64,000 nucleotides of DNA from NCBI RefSeq assembly GCF_036373705.1, contig NC_089866.1, forward strand, positions 4,597,001-4,661,000. Reading direction: 5' to 3'. The notes under the pieces are model-generated. The model saw only the letters and a list, made by a program, of their open reading frames with translations. It was not told where the DNA came from and did not search any database. This DNA is from Amia ocellicauda (lineage: Eukaryota; Chordata; Actinopteri; Amiiformes; Amiidae). Shown one piece after another: positions 61,601-64,000 of the stretch (position 1 is its first letter; every line of letters starts with the position of its first letter). The position numbers and the translations under genes are program-made.

Positions 61601-61686
61601 AGCTGCAGCCATACGACCTGGGCTTCCCCCCTGGAGAGGAGGCGGGGGGCTGCGAGGAAGAGTACGACGACTACACCGCCTTCGAG
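39248..61686 (+). CDS. RAB11FIP3: Rab11 family-interacting protein 3, N-terminal part
   Basis: RAB11FIP3 is a class II Rab11 effector that also binds Arf6. It acts on recycling endosomes and in cytokinesis. Three coding exons are in the window: 39248-40756, 58279-58372 and 61595-61686, together 565 codons in frame; the gene continues beyond 64000. Residues 1 to about 465 are acidic and Ser/Pro-rich and do not resemble the human N-terminus. The first EF-hand loop is residues 480-491, D-Q-D-R-D-G-F-V-R-I-E-E, with canonical calcium ligands. The second (VKDLTRFLDPSGLGVISFEDF) is degenerate. Both EF-hands match human closely. Exon 3 ends with an acidic stretch, EEEYDDYTAFE, like human DEFDDFVTYE. 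The coiled-coil and Rab11-binding domains lie outside the window. It is the third gene of the NME4-DECR2-RAB11FIP3 block. Confidence 0.94.
46590..46621. repeat. (GA)n microsatellite
   Basis: About 15 GA units, followed 16 bases later by a T run, inside RAB11FIP3 intron 1. Confidence 0.9.
54322..54350 (+). repeat. 29-bp direct repeat, copy 1
   Basis: TTTGATAACTCACTG followed by ATTCCTGCTTCATA. Copy 2 at 54991-55019 differs at one base. The flanks do not match. Confidence 0.85.
54991..55019 (+). repeat. 29-bp direct repeat, copy 2
   Basis: 28 of 29 bases match 54322-54350, 669 bp away on the same strand. Confidence 0.85.
58279..58372 (+). CDS. RAB11FIP3: RAB11FIP3 coding exon 2, second EF-hand
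   Basis: Flanked by TGTCGCAG and GTGAGC. It encodes VKDLTRFLDPSGLGVISFED and the following residues, almost identical to human. The EF loop lacks several acidic ligands, so calcium binding here is doubtful. Confidence 0.93.
61595..61686 (+). CDS. RAB11FIP3: RAB11FIP3 coding exon 3, acidic linker
   Basis: Flanked by TGTTTTAG and GTGAGT. It encodes a Gly- and acid-rich linker ending YDDYTAFE. Phase fits exon 2 (G split codon). It is less conserved than exon 2, but position and ending agree with human. Confidence 0.85.
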
Positions 61687-61851
61687 GTGAGTGTGCTGGT
61701 GTTGGCATCCTGCCACTGTCCCACAGTCCCAACCACCACCAAACTGCCCCACACATCTCAGTGTTTTACCCGTATAGTACCCTAGAGCCGGGCTTCTCAA
61801 CCGCTAATGGATCAGCTTTTGCTTTTCATTACTTTGCACATACATGTAGAG

Positions 61852-62421
61852 CAGTGTTTCTCATCCCTGGTCCTGACGGCCCCCCTGCTCTGCTGATTGT
61901 TGTTCCAACTGAGCTCTCAATCACTTAATAGTACTGTTAATGTAACTAATTTGCATATTTAAATTGTGTAACTGATTACAAAGTTGGTTCCTTAATAAAA
62001 TAAGTTATTTATACGATTTTATACTTAACTTGAAACCCCTACTTTTTACCCTCGAGGATGTTTAGTGTCCCCCCCAAAGCCAACCTTTCTGAATCTTTAC
62101 AATATTTTTACAGTTTCTGAATAATTTCTGTTACAAATTGCACATGTAATTTGGGGGGAAATAATAAAACAACAATTAAAGTTCATAAAAAGGGATGAAC
62201 TGGGAATTAGTTTTCATCAGTGCTTCGTTTTCAACTGTGCCCCCCCCCATCCCATGCAACCTCCGGAAATTGGCCCTCCATCACCAGACATTGGGGACCC
62301 CTGGTTTACAATAATGAAAAGGCTCTGATTTAGGAAATTATTGGTTCAATTAAGTGTTCAATTAAGTAACCAAGAGCTCGGTTGGAACAAAAACCAACAG
62401 GACCAGAATTGAGCACTACTG
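61852..62421. mobile_element. Degraded hAT-like inverted-repeat element
   Basis: The left end CAGTGTTTCTCATCCCTGG and the complement of the right end, CAGTAGTGCTCAATTCTGG, are similar, and both continue into TTGTTCCAAC.GAGCTC. The arms differ by an insertion and several changes. The middle has C runs and may hold a second nested repeat. It shares its interior motif with 29720-30016. No coding capacity and no clear target duplication. Confidence 0.5.
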
Positions 62422-64000
62422 ATATCAAGTATCAAAATCTAGTATTCAGAAAGCAAAAGCCTTTTTTTGTTACGTTTTGAAGTCTTGAAACCCATTCAGT
62501 TGCTCACTAGCCAATTATTATGATTATTTTGCTCTGGGATATTTTAAATTCTGAATGAGACGGCCTGGCACAGAAGGTCTTCACATCTGACTGCACTTCT
62601 GTACTACCAACAGTGAAATCTTGGAGAGGAGATGTGAAATGTTCGGTGTTTTTGTTTTTTTTGTATCGCGTGTTTAAGGTTGTGGTCTACATTTCTTGAA
62701 TTCCTTGTACTTCTGGTTTATCAAGAAAGTTTTTAGTTTGACTTCTGCAGGGCTCTTCCAGTTTGCAGGCCTGTGGTTCTGTAATGGGATTTCCTTTCAG
62801 GACCAGGTGTCATCGCGGCGCCCTCATCTGTCCAGAACGTGCACTGCAGCGTCGGACACCACTGCACAGTGCAGTCCGAGGACCGAGGGGCAGTTAAAGG
62901 ATTAACCCCTGTGGATGCAGTGTTTGAGGACCGTGACACACACTGCTGCTGTCATAGTTCACCAGGTTCAGCCGATTCCTTGTCCTCTTGTTCACAGGGG
63001 TTTTCTGAAGCAATTAAGGGTTTTATGGCTCAAATCTGGTTTTGTTTGGATTCTGAACTTTTAAGTTGAGCTGTGCCAATCGAGAGATCTTTGTTGCCCA
63101 GCAGCAGCAACAGCAGCTGTGATCTCACAATGACGTCTTTATGGGACTGGGGAGCACATAGTTTTATTTATATCTTTACACCCAGTTTCCAAATTTAAAA
63201 TGCTGTTACAATCGTGTGCTGTTGGTGCCTTTTATTTCCCCGAGCCTGGTATTTTAAGTGCTGTGGAATCAGTTAAATCGTAATAGATCTAGATATGGCT
63301 GGCAGTGTCTGTCTGGGTAGAGGCATCAGACAGATTCATAATCAGGTCAAGTGTTTGCCAGCTACCAGACAATTGAATAAAGTTGCGCTCCTTCACCACT
63401 TAATTGCATCAGGTACTCTGGCCCGATTGACCCATTCGCAAGTCAACGCGCAGCTGAAGGTGTCTGGATAGTTTGTTTCTCTCATCCAGGTCTCGGAGCC
63501 CACTGTCCAGCAGGGGTCGCTCTGGCACAATCTCTTGCCCGGCTGTTGTGTGGTTCCCTTGATTAAACCTCTCTGGAGTCGGGACTGAGTAGATGCCCTG
63601 ATCAGGGACACTTAGGGTGGCTTTGCAGAAACCGCTACCTCTTCTCTGTGCCCCGGCTAGACACCTGCGGCTTCAGACCCAGTCCCAGTCAGACTTGCAG
63701 CGGCTGCGCAGCGTCTCGGCCCCGCGCTCTCTGCCTCGCAGCCCTCAATAGGCCCCGTTGTTCCACTGTTTGCTCAGAAAACAAACGCAGGCAGCTGGGC
63801 GTGCCTGTTCCACACTTTCCCCAGAAAGAGCCCAGAGCTAAATGTTAACTTGCACTTTGTTTTAATTAGTAATGAAGCCGTTTCTCTGCATGGACCTTGG
63901 CGAGTTAATAGGTAATGGTGGAATGTTTCTAATAGAATGACTACGGGGCTTAATTGACTGAGTAAGCATGTGAATTCATCTGAAGGGGATGCTTACTGTG
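62422..64000 (+). other. RAB11FIP3: RAB11FIP3 intron 3 to window edge
   Basis: I see no further exon. The next human exon encodes a segment beginning ANEVTDSAYMGS, and nothing like it is present, so it should lie beyond 64000. Confidence 0.55.

Noticed and set aside
1..64000. CRISPR arrays, operons, ribosome binding sites, phage or bacterial defence genes
   Set aside because: The window is vertebrate nuclear DNA with spliced genes; none of these is present.

Overview
The window is nuclear DNA from a vertebrate, most likely a ray-finned fish. It carries four multi-exon genes, all on the + strand and all with GT-AG introns. The proteins align closely, from memory, with human XPO6, NME4, DECR2 and RAB11FIP3. 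Fish origin is inferred from the compact introns, the intact fish-type Tc1/mariner element and the repeat families (CR1/L2-like LINE end, hAT-like MITEs). The species cannot be fixed from the sequence.

Layout. (1) 1-3603: CpG-rich at the left edge, then non-coding sequence inferred to be XPO6 intron 1; the start-codon exon probably lies left of the window. (2) 3604-19024: 23 coding exons of XPO6, in frame to the stop, then a 3' UTR with AATAAA at 19480. (3) 20281-21503: a structurally intact Tc1/mariner element with perfect 30-bp inverted repeats and a 346-codon transposase on the - strand, spacing DD36E. (4) 23705-28501: five exons of NME4, a mitochondrial nucleoside diphosphate kinase. (5) 29431-30016: a decayed LINE end beside a short hAT-like inverted-repeat element. 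(6) 30904-34195: eight coding exons of DECR2, ending in the peroxisomal signal AKL. (7) 34911-37900: intergenic. (8) 37900-39247: CpG-rich promoter and 5' UTR of RAB11FIP3. (9) 39248-61686: its first three coding exons, split by a 17.5-kb intron; the gene continues past the right edge.

The genes do not form a pathway: nuclear export of actin-profilin (XPO6), mitochondrial nucleotide and lipid handling (NME4), peroxisomal beta-oxidation of unsaturated fatty acids (DECR2) and Rab11 recycling-endosome traffic (RAB11FIP3). NME4, DECR2 and RAB11FIP3 are also neighbours in the same order in human, so that block is conserved synteny. XPO6 lies elsewhere on the same human chromosome.

I found no undescribed gene system. 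The most interesting items are a 51-bp element shared by the upstream regions of NME4 and DECR2, the apparently intact transposon, a possible alternative DECR2 last exon that would remove the peroxisomal signal, a 15-bp tandem repeat that runs into a DECR2 splice acceptor, and a long acidic N-terminal exon of RAB11FIP3.
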